A stretch of 64,000 nt of DNA, from positions 35,209,011 through 35,273,010 of the forward strand of contig JABBOT010000001.1 in assembly GCA_016165875.1 (NCBI GenBank), given 5' to 3'. Origin of the DNA: Acanthopleura granulata. Its lineage: Eukaryota > Mollusca > Polyplacophora > Chitonida > Chitonidae. The notes beneath the pieces are model-generated. The model did not search any database and was not told the DNA's origin. It worked only from the letters and a program-made list of their open reading frames with translations. A program made the translations under genes and the position numbers. This document shows positions 1 to 10,999 of the stretch, one piece after another; position 1 is the first letter of the stretch; each line of letters begins with the position of its first letter.

Positions 1-74
1 GTATATGTGTGTGGGTTTCACGAACACCAAGAGCGAATATTCATAACCTAAATCCGAGTTCTTCTTTTTTTTCA

Positions 75-163
75 GGTATGTTTCACTTATACGACGGCGA
101 CCAGATTTATGGTCGAAACTCCCGACCATCCGTAAGCTGAGGGCGGACCTTCCCATGTACGAT
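75..163 (-). mobile_element. SINE fragment, AAATA-tailed family (minus)
   Basis: This is a partial copy of the tRNA-derived SINE described at 52,287-52,550. On the plus strand it reads as the reverse complement of the SINE 3' half: TTTCACTTATACGACGGCG, then a degraded linker, then CCGACCATCCG and CTTCCCATGTACG. Both the tRNA-like head and the A-rich tail are missing, so it is an old truncated insertion. The family call comes from comparison with the other copies in the window. Confidence 0.6.
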
Positions 164-1344
164 CTAAGTTTCAAAGAAACAATCAAGGTATAATGGGGTA
201 AATGTGTCTGATTCGTCCCCCACGAAGAAACGTTGTTAAGCAATACACAAAGTGCGAGACATGATATAACAAATAATGTTTAATGTTCAACTTACTTCGC
301 ACGAAAGTAGGCAACAACAAGCATGGACGTAAATTTATAATGTTTAACTGACAAGATGTAGCAAGGGTTATATCACATGAATGTTTGCATAGTCTATACC
401 CTAACATACATGTCGGCCTGCTGTCAGTGTTATACCTTAAATCCCCAATAGACGTAACGTTTGTTGTGAAACATTAACTATCTCTGTATGTGTAGTTCTG
501 GAATCTGTTCTACAACGCTGTCGCAACGCTGCGTCAAGTAGATGATACCATGATGACGTATCTTTTCACTGCCCGTCGTCACGGAAGTTTCGCTAGGCAC
601 AGCTTGTGGCTGCCTACCATGGTAACTGCGCATGGCACAGCTTGAGACAGTTTTGAAGAACGGCGCGCCTCGTTTCACTAACAAGTCTTAAGTCGTAAAT
701 CCCAATCTTAATACCTAAGATCTAAGTTTTTCCAGTCGGTACACAGAAAAGAATAGGTTTATTGTTTTGTGAAACGGTCGTATGTTGTAAGTTTTAACTT
801 AGGACCTGAGTGATGGTTTACAACTTGGAGTGAAATGGAGCGCGGGTCCTTGGTCGCAAATCAGAACCGTGTTGAAGGGAGGTAACTCTAAAGGCCTTAT
901 CCGTTTTCGTTCCGACAGCATTACAGGTATAGAGAAATGTCATCACGGTTTAGACAAACAGAACTCCTGCTTTAAGCCGGAAGGGGAGGTTTCAATTAAC
1001 GATCTCCCTGGGGGAGTTAGTGAATGCACTTCGATTTTCTTGGACAATGCGGGTCTTTATACTTTCTCTTTGCACCATAAAAACTGTTACAAATGGCAAA
1101 CAAGATTTAACATTTCAATTTGTATAAGATGAACTGACGCGTAGCGGTTAAATGCCATCGTCCCCAGTTACATCAAAACACCCTGACACTGTCATTATTT
1201 ACGTACGCCACTCCTTTTAAACAGATGCTTTAGATCTTGTTTTTATTTCGTTTTAAGACCCTTAGCTTCAGTACTTTCCAGGGCCCTCACTTGGCTCAGG
1301 CGTATAGGCCTAACTTCTAAACGACTGCAGCTTGGAGAATAAAA

Positions 1345-1400
1345 TCACACGTGATTTCCGGTGAATTCCGGCCTCTTTTCAGTTTACCTCAGTTAGGGTA
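1345..1400 (-). repeat. R1 repeat fragment
   Basis: A short inverted fragment of the R1 family (see 2,545-2,900). Its reverse complement contains GAGGTAAACTG, AAGAGGCCGGAATTC and ACCGG, the central landmark of the family. Nothing else is recognisable between 1 and 1,970 apart from this piece and the SINE scrap at 75-163. The short open frames at 183-407, 478-684 and 830-1,132 show no family resemblance. Confidence 0.45.
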
Positions 1401-2184
1401 AACGTTTTGTTCAGCTTACGCTCCCCCTATAGCTCAAAGGCTTAAACAGAATCTAATAAAATAAAACAGTGATGTAAATAGTAATTTGTTAGACGCCACA
1501 GGTAAACTATCGTATGATGACTATGGTTTAAATAATGCTTATCTGCAGACCTATATTTCTGTCGACACTATAAAAACATGGTGGTTTGGTTATACTGCAG
1601 AGATCTGCAGTGCTCTGGTTCCACTGAAAATGTAAAACGTGTAAACATGTAGGCGTCTATCTTTTCTTAATTAAAAGGCAAGGGACCACACAAAAATCCG
1701 AAGACAGGTTTTTGGTTCTACCGTATGGCTTAGAGCCCGCTGGATATTTCTTCATCAACGCGTATTCGGTTCGGCATTGCGGGTGTAGATAAATACCGTT
1801 AGAATGACTGATTACAGCCGGAACTAATGGGCTGGGACAGGCGCGATAAGCTCGGTGATTAACGTTGTCAGGTTCTGTTTACAGATATTGTAATGCTTCT
1901 TCTCCTAGCATCACATTAGCCCACATTCACCTTAACTCTCCCTCTCTCTTTCCGTTCCGTGCGTCGCCGGTATGATGACCGATTTGGCTGGTAACAAATC
2001 TCAAGCCGCAGATGCTCGTATACAGAGACCTGTCTGGAAATGTTACACTTGTCAGTGTAACGGGCATTTGTCATCATCACATAAGGAACGCCGTATCACG
2101 GAAAGACATAATAATTTGTCATTACATCTTAATTTTGCAACACACACTAACTTGTCACGTCAGAAAAAAATATGATGTTAATAT

Positions 2185-2350
2185 GATGTATGATGACTTT
2201 GGCACTGTATAACGAAACCGTCCCCATATGAAGTTTCATCACACATGAATTTGGCATCAAATAACGGAGACATCGCCACGTAAACTGTGTCATCACACCT
2301 GAAGTTGGTATCAAATAGCTGAGAAGTCGCCACGTAAACTGTGTCATCAC
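2185..2350. repeat. 54-bp minisatellite, about 3 units
   Basis: The period is about 54 bp, with the repeated landmarks GTCATCACAC, TTTGGCATCAAATA and GCCACGTAAACTGT. The last two units are nearly identical. Degraded sequence with the same TCATCACA spacing extends left to about 1,970. Because 54 is a multiple of three, a minus-strand frame stays open with an 18-residue periodicity; I treat that as a by-product of the repeat, not a protein. Confidence 0.75.
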
Positions 2351-2499
2351 ACAACCTGTATTTAATTGGTCATACTCGGATACAAGGACAGCCTATCCAA
2401 TGATTAGAAATGGGTATCCTATTTTTCTACTTTGAAACTTTGATTTTTCTCTTCCTATAGCATCGGGTGTAGATAAACAGATTTATGAACCAATGCCCT

Positions 2500-2900
2500 A
2501 TCGTCGCTGCTCCTGTTTACTGTCTATGGCGTAGACGTTTATACTGCATTTTTGTGTAAACCGGGATTCTGCTTGTGGACTAAGCATCCCGTGGCCTTAT
2601 CTTTTTGCTTTGTTTTCATGTTTTTGTGTATTAAATGTGACAACAAGAACAATTGAGTTCTAGGCCAATAATGTCTAAAAATGGTAATTAGCATCACGGA
2701 TGTTAATTCTACTTTACTCAGCAATCTTGTTAGGGGTTGTAAGTTGTTTCTTTTTAAACCTTTACATGAACGGTTGGAGTAAAATGCCAATTGAGGTAAA
2801 CTGACAAGAGGCCGGAATTCACGGGTAACTTATGGTCCTTTGGAAACTATCACGCTTTCGTCGCTGCTCTGGTTTTACTGTCTATACGTTGTAGCCTGTT
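2500..2900 (+). repeat. R1 dispersed repeat, copy A
   Basis: R1 is a family inferred here by aligning segments within the window. Its landmarks in order are: AAACCGGGATTCTGCT, a middle part with AGTTCTAGGCCAA and TTAGCATCAC, then GGGGTTGTAAGTTG, GAGGTAAACTGACAAGAGG, and an end CGTCGCTGCTCTGGTTTTAC. The end motif also occurs at 2,502-2,535, 357 bp earlier, so copy A looks like one unit of a short tandem pair. No coding capacity is visible. It could be a non-autonomous DNA transposon or a satellite-like element. Confidence 0.6.
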
Positions 2901-3254
2901 ATATACTGAAACAAAGGGTTTATGACTTTGTGGCTTAGAAATGAAAAAAGTCTTGCCCGAAATGTTTATTGGCTTAGAGATTTCTAAAACTATTTAACGT
3001 GGGGATAACGTCACTCAGATTCAGAACAAAACACCACAGACAAAGAGGCAACAATTGGATAATCTACATGTTCGTCCTGATATCAGCGCAAAGTGACGAT
3101 AACTTGTCTTCAATATCATGTAAGTATATCAGCACAACACTCTTATCTATAGACGTGGGCAAGCTTTTTTCTGCGCACGCGTGTTCTATGTGATGACAAG
3201 AGAGCGTTTTGATTAAATCATTCTTACAGTAACAGCACTGTAGACCAATCCTAG

Positions 3255-3800
3255 TATATTGCATTTAACATCACAGCAATCTTTTTTACCTATTTCTACT
3301 TCAGCCACGGTGCTTGGCGGTGTAAGTTGGTACTTCTTAAACATTTTCTTCAGCAGTTAGAATAAATCCCCAACCGAGATAAACTGACAAGAGGATGCAT
3401 TTCACCGGTAACGTGTGACGTTTGTCAATAGAGGAGTTTCGAGTTCGAAATCTCTTGTGGCAACAGGTAAAAAGATTTCATCTGTGTCATGCGACTTGTC
3501 AAAAGTGTCAGGCAATTTTGTTGACAATAAGTTTATGGATCATCTATATCCCTTCAATCAGGAGCTTCTTAAATTAAAAAACTTCCAGCTCCCAAATTTT
3601 CTCCATCGTTCATCTTCTCGCAGACGCAAATGCTGTAGTAACTGCAGTCAAACATAGTTGTCTAACATTTTGGACAGGTCACATGATACAGTACGACCTT
3701 TCTTACCTTTAGCGATAAAAAAGTTCGAACTCGAAACTCCCCTATTATCACACTGTCGTCGCTGCTCTGATTTTACTGTCTGTGTTGTAGTCTTTTATAT
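3255..3800 (+). repeat. R1 dispersed repeat, copy B (split)
   Basis: A plus-strand R1 copy. The left part (3,255-3,425) has TCACAGCAATC, GGTGTAAGTTGGTACTTC, AACCGAGATAAACTGACAAG and ACCGGTAACGTGTGAC. The right part (3,747-3,800) resumes with ATCACACTGTCGTCGCTGC and TTTTACTGTC. About 320 bp of foreign sequence bounded by inverted repeats separates them, which shows nested insertion. The join matches uninterrupted copies such as 8,925-9,200. Confidence 0.65.
3427..3746. mobile_element. MITE-like element with 23-bp TIRs
   Basis: The element has terminal inverted repeats at 3,427-3,449 and 3,724-3,746, matching over 23 bp with one mismatch; the shared core is GGAGTTTCGAGTTCGAA. The TIRs start near TA, so a TA target duplication (Tc1/mariner style) is possible but not provable, because TA is symmetric. 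The interior is about 270 bp. The 80-codon frame at 3,415-3,657 begins outside the element and shows no transposase motif. It interrupts R1 copy B, so it inserted later than R1 did. Confidence 0.75.
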
Positions 3801-3959
3801 TCTGTTACATAGCTGCGTTAAAGGCTGCATATAAACAACATGACCTTGACACCATACATGTGAGTGGGTGGTTGCAGTTTATAAAACGCATCTGAGATAA
3901 CCTGTTAACCTATATTTTCATATAGGATATGATTCGTATTCTGTGAAATTATAGCCGAT

Positions 3960-4170
3960 ATGAATATCATATCCGGGTTTCATCTGGACAGCACTTTTTG
4001 GCTTCGGAGCCTGACATCCGACTTGGATTTCCTTTCCGGTTTCGACCTGGACAGCGTTTCAGGCGGGTGGAGTTTGACTTCCTATTTTAATGTCGACGGT
4101 AATTTTAATAAGGGCGCAATGTTTCGAAATGAGTTTGACATCCAATTTGGATGGCGTTTTCTAATTTAGA
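3960..4170. repeat. Degenerate ~60-bp repeat
   Basis: Two to three weakly similar units with the landmarks CATCTGGACAGC / CGACCTGGACAGC and GACATCCGACTTGGAT / GACATCCAATTTGGAT. The frame at 3,960-4,169 is open through it and shows the same weak periodicity (LDS, SLTS). I do not consider it a gene. The rest of 3,830-5,430 shows only an imperfect inverted repeat at 4,553-4,644 and no recognisable gene. Confidence 0.3.
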
Positions 4171-4552
4171 GAAGTTCTCTGTAGCACTCATGGAAAATAA
4201 TCTCTCACTTTTCCTGTGTTGGCGTACAGCGGATCTTGTTTTATACATGTGTTTGTTTTGTAAGGGAATCGGAGTAATTGGTGTCCAAATTGGGTTTGGC
4301 GATTGTGGACACTGAACTTTTTTTACCCTATATCTACTCGCCTTTGCGAAATACGGTCGAGATCTAAACCACAGCTTTTTGCCCTCCAGCTGTAGTTTGT
4401 GCGCATAACGTTATTACGCTACCAGTACATACGTCAGGAAAGAAAAAGGCTGTGTGAAGACATAGGTCCTCTGTGTTAACGATACAGAGTTCTCCAGTAC
4501 TCCCACGACAGAGTTGTCCTGTAGAATTGCGGCCAATTGGTGGACTGATTCA

Positions 4553-4644
4553 GAAAAATAATGCTTTTTGTAGCAGTCACCAATGGTATCGATAAATACT
4601 TTTACTTGGTACCAGTGAATAGATCAATGCACGCATTATTTTCC
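4553..4644. repeat. Imperfect inverted repeat
   Basis: The outer arms GAAAAATAATGC (4,553-4,564) and GCATTATTTTCC (4,633-4,644) are complementary with one mismatch. Inner segments containing TCACCAATGGTA and TTGGTACCAGTGA pair less well. It could be a remnant of a small palindromic element. No duplicated target was found. Confidence 0.4.
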
Positions 4645-5439
4645 ACGTGGCGATAACCTTACACACCTTTGTAGCAGATGATATTTACAGCGAAAATCCT
4701 ATTTCAGCAGTTGGGGGTATAAAGGTGGTAAACGTATGGTCTGCTATATATCTCTTTTGCTCAACCATGGGGCACTCGTCAAAGGGGTAATCGGAGTCTG
4801 TAACAAAGTCACTCAGTCCGCTTTGTAGCAATCCACAGTACTTAGCTCCAGCAATGAAAACTGGAATCAGCAAACCGAAGAAGTGAAAAGAAAAGACAGA
4901 AAAAGTGCAACACGAATTACGAAAAGATAACAGAACCATTGTGGTATCAAAAAATAATGTGGAGAAAAATTCTTCCTGAAAAATTGTGGCATGAATATTA
5001 TGCTGACACATACAGTGGCCTCATTCATCTGCCTGGAACATTCCTGGAGTGTTTCTGTCATCACTGAAACCTACTGATTCCTTCTCTTCGCATGAGAACT
5101 CGTGCTAATTTTTTTGCCCTATATACTTTCTCTGTTCTTTGCGGATTTGTACTTTAAACATTGTTATGGAAACTTGTCTTGCTATTGTTGACCTGGAACG
5201 CCCATTTTGGTTACAAGAATATCTATTTCGACTTCATGATTTAGAAAGTGGCATCCGAATCCGAACAGTTTCTTTGATAGAGAGTAAAGTTACTAACACA
5301 CTGGTATTTCAATATCACATCACTATGGTTTTGCCAGGATTTATTTTAAGCTTAAAGCTGTTATTTGCACTTGAAGTCTTTGTCTGGCATAGCCTGATAA
5401 ATCTTCTCTTAAAGACGAATGCACAGTAATTCTAACATA

Positions 5440-5620
5440 AAAGAATGCAGCATATATCGAGTAAACCCAGAACAGCGACGACAGTGTGATATTTGACAAA
5501 TGGTCACAAATGAATGATGGCATCCCATCTCTTGATAAATTACCTCTTACGGGGTATTTAACTTCACTGTTTATGTAAATGCTTTAGTAATAGCATCTTA
5601 CACCCCACCCCGAACACCAT
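5440..5620 (-). repeat. R1 dispersed repeat, copy C
   Basis: An inverted R1 copy. On the plus strand it reads CCCAGAACAGCGACGACAG, TGTGATATTTGAC, then ATCTCTTGATAAATTACCTC and ATGTAAATGCTTTAGTAA followed by TCTTACACCCC. This is the reverse complement of the R1 end, middle and GGTGTAAGT landmarks. The left part of the family is missing. Confidence 0.5.
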
Positions 5621-6434
5621 GGGTGAAGCAGTGCAGCGACGTTAATTACAATTTATCACTACCGGTTTGTGTAAGTCTTTGAGTAAGAGAGGAAGATCAG
5701 GCCCCGGGATCACGAAGCGAACTTAGGCTTAAGTCAAAACTTCAGTCATTAAACTTGGTATGCTCCTTTCTCTTATTTTAGCTTAAATTTGTTTTACAAT
5801 AACTTTACCAGAATTTACATTGTCAAGCAATATTTTGAGCCTGTTACGTTGGAAATAACAATTTTAAAGCGATTTGAAAGTTTGACTTAAATCTGAGATC
5901 TCTTCGTGTTCCTAGAGCCTGGGCGTCGGGTAAGTCAAATTCTGACCGGAGTTGTGTCTCTGCAGAGTCACCGAGCACGCAGCTCTCACTGCTTGACACG
6001 CGTTTGCGGTTTTTTTCTGAAATAATTCGAACACTTTTTGAAAAATCAGTACTCAGTAGTTTTGAAAATGCACGCAGTGGAATTCTGAGGGTGATACCAG
6101 ATCCATTAAATTTGAGGGCATTTCGAGGAACCAAATTTAACATTGCTCTAAAATTCATTTGAGTTGTTGTAATCCAATGAAAGATTGTGAAGAAGTGAGT
6201 TTTTAAAACCCTACGTTTCAATCAAATGATAACAAATAACATATATTTTTTCAACCTTCTTATGTCTGATTTCCAGGCGACAAATGTTATTCTTTCATTT
6301 ACGGTTGGATAAGTGCAAAGCAAATCTTATTATGGCAATGTCCACAGACGATGTCATCACATGAAGAAGCTGAAGTCCACGTGAGCACTGATAACAGACT
6401 GTGTGATGCAGATAATTCTTCCGGTTAAAACTGG

Positions 6435-6560
6435 TTAATTTTACACCTTTAAATTAAAGAATAGCCCGTATCACAAGGAAGGCAGTGATCAATGTTGTGA
6501 TCAATTTTACAGCTTTGAGTGGAGGAATAATCTGTAACATGAGGAAGTCGCTAATCAGTG
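6435..6560 (-). repeat. Inverted units of the 67-bp minisatellite
   Basis: Two diverged units lie in reverse orientation relative to the main array. The second reads TTTTACAGCTTTGAGTGGAGG, then ATAATCTGTAACATGAGGAAG; it pairs with direct units such as the one containing CTTCCTTGTGATACAAATCA and TTCCTCTTAAAGCTGTGAAA at 6,600-6,650. The orientation flips between about 6,560 and 6,590, giving a head-to-head junction. Confidence 0.6.
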
Positions 6561-6589
6561 ATTTCAGAATTTATGATTCACTGATCACC

Positions 6590-8640
6590 ACACCGATCAG
6601 TGACTTCCTTGTGATACAAATCATCCTTCCTCTTAAAGCTGTGAAATTCATCACAACATTGATCAGTGCCTCCCTTGTGATATTGACCATTCTTCCATTT
6701 AAAGGTGTGAAATTTATCACAGTGGTGATCAATGACTTCTATCTGATACAGTCAGTTCACCCACTTAAAGCTGGTGCAGTCCATGACAACCCTGATCAAT
6801 GACTTCTATCTGATACAGTCAGTTCACCCACTTAAAGCTGGTGCAGTCCATGACAACGCTGATCAATAACTTCTATCTGATACAGTCAGTTCACCCACTT
6901 AAAGCTGGTGCAGTCCATGACAACCCTGATCAATGACTTCTATCTGATACAGTCAGTTCACCCACCTAAAGCTGGTTCAGTCCATGACAACCCTGATCAA
7001 TGACTTCTATCTGATACAGTCAGTTCACCCACCTAAAGCTGGTGCAGTCCATGACAACCCTGATCAATGACTTCTATCTGATACAGTCAGTTCACCCACT
7101 TAAAGCTGGTGCAGTCCATGACAACCCTGATCAATGACTTCTATCTGATACAGTCAGTTCACCCACTTAAAGCTGGTGCAGTCCATGACAACCCTGATCA
7201 ATGACTTCTATCTGATACAGTCAGTTCACCCACTTAAAGCTGGTGCAGTCCATGACAACCCTGATCAATGACTTCTATCTGATACAGTCAGTTCACCCAC
7301 TTAAAGCTGGTGCAGTCCATGACAACCCTGATCAATGACTTCTATCTGATACAGTCAGTTCACCCACCTAAAGCTGGTTCAGTCCATGACAACCCTGATC
7401 AATGACTTCTATCTGATACAGTCAGTTCACCCACCTAAAGCTGGTGCAGTCCATGACAACCCTGATCAATGACTTCTATCTGATACAGTCAGTTCACCCA
7501 CTTAAAGCTGGTGCAGTCCATGACAACCCTGATCAATGACTTCTATCTGATACAGTCAGTTCACCCACTTAAAGCTGGTGCAGTCCATGACAACCCTGAT
7601 CAATGACTTCTATCTGATACAGTCAGTTCACCCACTTAAAGCTGGTGCAGTCCATGACAACCCTGATCAATGACTTCTATCTGATACAGTCAGTTCACCC
7701 ACTTAAAGCTGGTGCAGTCCATGACAACCCTGACCAATGACTTCTATCTGATACAGTCAGTTCACCCACTTAAAGCTGGTGCAGTCCATGACAACCTTGA
7801 TCAGTAACTTCCTTGTGATACAGATCAACTCCGCACTTAAATCTGTGAAGTCATCATAACACTGATCAGTGACTTCCTTGTATTACGAATTATTCTTCCA
7901 CTACTAGCAGTGAAATTTAACAAAACCCTGTTCAGTGACTTCAATCTCTTAAAAACCCACACTTAAAACTGGCTAAATCCATCACAACGCTGATCATTGA
8001 CTTCCTTGTGATATGGATTATTCCTCCAGTTAAGTTTGTGAAAATGCATCCGAACACCTATAATCACAAAACTGAGCAGTGAATTTTCTTTCAAAACTAG
8101 ACGTAAAGGTGTGAAGTCCATGACAACACGATCAGTGAATGCATTGTAATGCAGGTCATTCCTCCACTTAAAGCTGGTTCAGTCCATCAAAACACTGACC
8201 ATTGACTTCCTTGCGACAAAGACCATTTCTCCATGTTAGCTGTGAAATCCATCATAATACTGGCACTGAATTCCATGTGATGCGTATCTTTTTTTTTCAC
8301 TTACAGCCAGTTATGTCCATCATAATAGTTGTTACTGACTACATGTTATTCTTCCACTTAAAGCCGGTTAAGTCCATCACATCACTTATTACTGATTCGC
8401 ATGTGATACAGATCATGTTTCCACTGACAGCTGTGTACTACCGACGCTTTCTTCACCTGATTACTTTCAATTCAACACCGATCTATGACTCCCTTATGAT
8501 AAGAATTATTTCGTCATTAAGTGCTCATTAAGTCCAATACGACACGTACTGTGGATTTCTTTGTACTTTAATTTAGACAATTACACCACTGAAAGCTGTT
8601 TGAGCATATTACAGCACTGATTAGTGACTTCAGAAGGGTA
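6590..8640 (+). repeat. 67-bp minisatellite with 402-bp higher-order period
   Basis: The core is 6,726-7,797: sixteen consecutive units of exactly 67 bp (starts at 6,726, 6,793, 6,860 ... 7,731), each beginning TGATCAATGACTTCTATCTG. Two marked variants (CACCTAAAGCTGGTTCAG, then CACCTAAAGCTGGTGCAG) occur at units 6,927/6,994 and again at 7,329/7,396, so six units form a 402-bp block present twice. Flanking units at 6,590-6,725 and 7,798-8,640 are strongly diverged (TGATCAGTGACTTCCTTGTG type) and vary in length. The pattern implies recent amplification in the middle of an old array. The frames at 6,485-6,802 and 8,202-8,531 lie on repeat sequence. Confidence 0.95.
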
Positions 8641-8924
8641 TATATGTGTCATTTTTCCGGATGCGACATTAGCCAGGTTTTAGATATATCGAGGGCACTC
8701 CACTTTCCTTCACAGTGGAAAATTCTTGCGTACGATGGTAAACAGCAATGAGATAAAGAAGTAAAAATATGTATCAAAGTGACAAGCATATCTTTTCTCA
8801 ACATGCCGCTTACCTAGTCGCTAAAGTATAGACGTTCTCGAGATATCATTTCTCAAGACGCGGTTAAGACTTGCGTACATCAGTGTGACACATATATAAT
8901 TCTTCAGCATGTCTGGACATTTAT

Positions 8925-9200
8925 TATCGTTTGTATTGTATACCTGCATAAACCGGGATCCTGCTGGTGGACTATTAGTCCCAGAGATGTGGCCACTTTG
9001 CATTTGCTTTCAAGTAAATATTTATTAAATTTGACACAGCATCATTTGAGTAATTCTAGACCAAGGACGTGTAATGAAGTGCATTTAGCATGACTGCATT
9101 TTTGGGGAATAAAACTGAGGTAAATCGACAAGAGGCTGGATTTCCCCGGTTACGTGTGACCAACTGGCAACTATAATACTGTCCTCACTGTTTTCAAGTC
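8925..9200 (+). repeat. R1 dispersed repeat, copy D
   Basis: Aligned with copy A through AAACCGGGATCCTGCTGGTG, GTAATTCTAGACCAAGG, TTAGCATGACTGCA, GAGGTAAATCGACAAGAGG and CCGGTTACGTGTGACCAAC. It ends just before the CGTCGCTGCTCTG end motif, which is degraded to ATACTGTCCTCACTG. The 51-bp array begins about 40 bp further on. Confidence 0.6.
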
Positions 9201-9236
9201 ATTTATTAAATGTAATTAATAATATTTCCCAATATG

Positions 9237-9645
9237 CAGCTGGCTGAACCTGAGATTCTCGTGATACAGGTCTTATTCTCCAACACGCAGCTGGTTGAAC
9301 CCGATGTCCTCATGATACAGATTTTATTCCCTCAAAATGCATCTGGCTGAACCGGATATCCTCGTGATACAGGTCTTATTTCCCAACCCGCAGCTGGCTG
9401 AACCTGGCATCCTAGTGAAACTGGTCTTATTAACAACATGCAGCTGGCTGAACCTGGTATCCCCATGATACAGATGTTATTCCCTGAAAATGCAGCCGGC
9501 TGGACCTGGTATTCCCATGATACAGGTCTTATTCGCAAACATGCAGCTGGCTCAGCCTGATATCCCCATGATACATGTCTTATTCGCCAACAAGCAGCTG
9601 GCTGAACCTGGCGTCCTCGTGATACAGGTCTTATTTCCCAGCATG
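9237..9645. repeat. 51-bp minisatellite, 8 units
   Basis: Eight units start with CAGCTGGCTGAACCTG at about 9,237, 9,288, 9,340, 9,391, 9,441, 9,492, 9,543 and 9,594, each containing TGATACAGGTCTTATTC. A partial ninth unit follows. As 51 is a multiple of three, the minus strand stays open (9,332-9,649) with a 17-residue repeat; I treat this as an artefact. The GTGATACAG and GCTGGTTGAACC strings resemble parts of the 67-bp unit, so the two arrays may share an ancestor. Confidence 0.9.
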
Positions 9646-10322
9646 CCACTGCCTTAGCGCAGTATCGATAACTTGTACAGCCACATATACCGCAATCAAT
9701 TAGCTGGGGAAACTGCCCTAGGGAACCGTAAGAGATCTAAGGCTTATTTAACGTGAATTCCATTTTGAAGTCGGGACATTATTGACTTTTACATTAGCAA
9801 TTTTTCATTTGGAGATCAGCCTGTAAGCCAGAGGGGATAATAATAACTATACTTTGGTGCCATTTTTAATAGCAGCCAGGCATAAACAGAGATAAATACA
9901 GTGGTCGGCGTTATACACTGTATAGTGTTGTATTTGTTATGTTACATAGTGTTGTGTCTCAGAAAGAGATATTGTTTCATATGTAGCTATTCCTTGGTTA
10001 ACCATACAACTTAACACCAGTGCAGCAGATGTAGGATATGGAGAATATATGGATATTAAATGGACACATTTCTTTGGACACACAACTTTACTTCTTTTTT
10101 TTTGATGCGGTCAAATGGTCTTTCTGGCTGCAGGCCGACCAGCCCTTGACCATCGAGGTATTTGGTTAATTGTCTGGTTGTTGTTCAACAATACACCTGA
10201 AAGTCTTCGCCTGAATGAAATATTGATGTGGTGAGCGTTTTAATGCTCACCCATATAAATGATATCAAATAAATTTAAATCTTGTCTTTTTAAGTATTCA
10301 AGGCATGACATTTATTACTGTC

Positions 10323-10410
10323 TTCCCTGTGAACTTTGCCACAATATGGCTGAAATATTGTCGAGGTGGCGTTAAGCCATAAACATTAATTGATTCCCTG
10401 TGAACTTTGC
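10323..10410 (+). mobile_element. 54-bp SINE stub with perfect 17-bp TSD
   Basis: TTCCCTGTGAACTTTGC occurs at 10,323-10,339 and again at 10,394-10,410. The 54 bp between them (10,340-10,393) read CACAATATGGCTGAAATATTG, then GAGGTGGCGTTAAGCCAT and an ATTAATTGA tail, the 3' end of the second SINE type seen near 46.3 kb. A perfect target-site duplication around a 5'-truncated 3' end is the hallmark of LINE-mediated retroposition, and suggests a fairly recent event. Confidence 0.85.
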
Positions 10411-10764
10411 ACTCTCATTCTCTATATGACTGCGAGCGAAATAGGCTTGGTCTACGTCAGAAGTTTGCATCGGCAGCAACTGTTACCATGCAAACTACAG
10501 TTATTGTACAGCTACATTTATTCTTGGGACTTAACAGGATTTGACATATTCGGAGCATCAGCTAGTCTTGCTGTCTTATGGGTCTTTATCATGACAACTT
10601 GGGTGGTTCATTTGGCCTAAGTCGCTAAAGTCCACTCGGGGAAACTAGTTACATAGTGGTCACGTTTTCGTCCCAAGGTAATTCAACTGTGGTTGTTAAG
10701 TCTTTGGATCTGACTATCTCGGGAGGGGTGAGGGAACGGAAAGGCAGGAATCACATTACGTCTG

Positions 10765-10929
10765 TCATCTGCCTGGCGAAGCCTGCCGACACGGGCGATC
10801 GATGAAGGTCTGCAGAGCCTGCCTCCAGCGCAACCACAGCTTGCTGTGACGTCGGTCAGGCCGCTTCAGATCAAACAGTCCATTATTAGGCCACGACGTT
10901 ATATCAGTTTCAATGGTTGCAAAGGAAAC
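10765..10929 (-). CDS. Candidate exon, unknown protein (weak)
   Basis: On the minus strand a pyrimidine-rich stretch ending TCTTTCTAAG precedes 54 open codons ending in TGA at 10,765-10,767. The translation contains DITSWPNNGLFDLKRPD and KLWLRWRQALQTF and is richer in G+C than its surroundings. The acceptor and the codon composition are suggestive. Length alone is not significant and I recognise no family. No partner exon was identified, so this may be chance. Confidence 0.2.
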   Translation of the reverse strand, partial: VSFATIETDITSWPNNGLFDLKRPDRRHSKLWLRWRQALQTFIDRPCRQASPGR

Positions 10930-10973
10930 CTTAGAAAGAAGACAGTATAATTAACAAGATGGCGATCTAGCTC

Positions 10974-10998
10974 GTGACGGTGAAATATTACCGTCACC
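10974..10998. repeat. Perfect short hairpin
   Basis: GTGACGGT and ACCGTCAC form an 8-bp perfect stem around an 8-nt AT loop. It has no terminator-like or known regulatory context. A second perfect 7-bp hairpin (GGTGAGC / GCTCACC) lies at about 10,230-10,252. Confidence 0.5.
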
Positions 10999-10999
10999 C

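Noticed and set aside
5844..6221. 125-codon minus-strand frame
   Set aside because: Length is within chance expectation for 64 kb, no motif or splice context was seen, and composition does not differ from surroundings.
6435..8640. CRISPR-like regular array
   Set aside because: Whole 67-bp units repeat with no unique spacers between short repeats; it is a minisatellite in eukaryotic DNA, not a CRISPR.
9332..9649. 105-codon minus-strand frame with Trp/Pro-rich 17-residue repeats
   Set aside because: It coincides exactly with the 51-bp minisatellite; the period is a multiple of three, which explains the openness.
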